Positions 63,569 through 64,000 of a DNA stretch of 64,000 nucleotides are shown piece after piece (position 1 is the first letter of the stretch; every line of letters starts with the position of its first letter). The position numbers were made by a program, and so were the translations under genes. A model generated the notes under the pieces. It was not told where the DNA came from and searched no databases. It was given only the letters and a program-made list of their open reading frames with translations. The stretch is from an uncultured Bacteroidota bacterium (GTDB lineage Bacteria; Bacteroidota; Bacteroidia; UKL13-3), in NCBI GenBank assembly GCA_903910445.1, contig CAIVZR010000025.1, positions 1-64,000 on the forward strand, in the 5' to 3' direction.

Positions 63569-63576
63569 CGAAGATA
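63569..63576 (-). promoter_or_regulatory. -7 promoter box of rbfA
   Basis: TATCTTCG on the minus strand is one change from TAnnTTTG and seven bases from the rbfA ATG. Confidence 0.45.
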
Positions 63577-63631
63577 TAAATTTTAGGTATAAATAAGCCA
63601 TCGTCATGGGTATAACTTGGCGCATTAGTAT

Positions 63632-63639
63632 TATTTTTG
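63632..63639 (+). promoter_or_regulatory. -7 promoter box of def
   Basis: TATTTTTG is an exact match and ends four bases before the def ATG at 63644, predicting a leaderless message. Confidence 0.55.
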
Positions 63640-63643
63640 CGGC

Positions 63644-64000
63644 ATGATATTACCGATAACACAATACGGAGATCCAGTATTGCGCAAAGTATGTACTCCC
63701 ATCACCCCTGAATATCCGGAGTTGAAGAAGCTTATTGACGATATGTTTGAAACCATGTATAATGCCAGTGGCGTGGGTTTGGCGGCTCCTCAGGTAGGCC
63801 TCACCATTCGTATGTTTGTGGTAGATGCAGAGCCCATGGATGAAGAAAACCTCAAAGGATTCAAGAAAGTATTTATCAATGCTCAAATCATAGAAGAAAA
63901 GGGCAATAAATGGGCATATAACGAAGGCTGCCTTAGTATTCCTGGGATTCGTGAGGATGTGAACCGCAAGGAGGAAATTACCATAGAGTATGTAGATGAG
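63644..64000 (+). CDS. def: Peptide deformylase (3' end outside window)
   Basis: The first 119 codons are present and open to the window edge. The enzyme removes the formyl group from the initiator methionine of new proteins. Family motifs are the N-terminal MILPITQYGDPVLRKV, motif 1 SGVGLAAPQVGLTIR and motif 2 NEGCLSIPGIRED, where the Cys is a metal ligand. The third motif (HExDH) lies beyond the end. The ATG at 63644 matches the usual N-terminus and follows a -7 box by four bases. It is divergent from rbfA. Confidence 0.95.
   Translation, partial: MILPITQYGDPVLRKVCTPITPEYPELKKLIDDMFETMYNASGVGLAAPQVGLTIRMFVVDAEPMDEENLKGFKKVFINAQIIEEKGNKWAYNEGCLSIPGIREDVNRKEEITIEYVDE

Overview
The window is an ordinary-looking chromosomal stretch from a member of the Bacteroidota. 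This rests on TAnnTTTG-type -7 promoter boxes, three secreted proteins with type IX secretion (T9SS) C-terminal sorting domains, family proteins typical of the phylum (DUF3276 PUR-alpha-like, DUF3098, DUF3467, DUF4159, OmpP1/FadL, PorV/PorQ), an F-type ATPase operon without atpD/atpC, and almost no visible Shine-Dalgarno sequences. The class cannot be fixed from sequence reading alone.

Layout. 1-5.6 kb: end of a membrane glycosyltransferase, kynureninase, a DUF2079 membrane protein, a methyltransferase and a methyltransferase-glycosyltransferase fusion. 5.7-6.5 kb: rpmH-rnpA-yidD. 6.6-13.1 kb: a T9SS-exported NHL/PKD protein, purC, phoH, a DUF62 protein with altered active-site motifs, an ABM-fold protein and sucC. 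13.2-18.7 kb: atpI-like, atpB, E, F, H, A, G. 18.8-27.7 kb: an ABC exporter, a PUR-alpha-like nucleic-acid binder, a lipoprotein plus beta-barrel pair, a FadL-like porin and a Tyr-rich repetitive lipoprotein. 27.9-32.3 kb: proS, an RlmL-like methyltransferase and two rhomboids. 32.4-37.1 kb: ispH and a cytochrome c maturation set (CcmC, CcmD-like, a cysteine-type CcmE, CcmF). 37.2-45.7 kb: pheT, an AcpH-like protein, a PorV/PorQ protein, a receiver-only response regulator, hppA, DUF4159 and DUF2214. 45.8-57.6 kb is looser and more accessory: T9SS surface proteins, a YihY protein, a DUF748 gene cut by an in-frame stop, long non-coding gaps and a tRNA locus. 57.7-64 kb: DUF3467, a repeat tract, glutamate dehydrogenase family, ftsX, DUF3098, uppP, truB, a methyltransferase, rbfA and the start of def.

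The most unusual structure is the tRNA locus at 56.6-57.4 kb with outliers at 54.2 kb and possibly 48.2 kb. An intact tRNA-Pro(TGG) with its terminator is accompanied by partial tRNA-Pro copies. In these copies, tRNA segments are replaced or interrupted by small perfect palindromes of the type TCCCGA...TCGGGA. A GIY-YIG endonuclease gene, broken by a stop at codon 4, lies between the intact copy and one altered copy, and its stop codon falls inside the altered tRNA remnant. This looks like the footprint of a tRNA-associated GIY-YIG/palindrome element.

A second general signal is that about ten genes have a -7 box ending only 4-8 bases before the start codon, which predicts leaderless transcripts. 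In several cases this decided the start chosen here.
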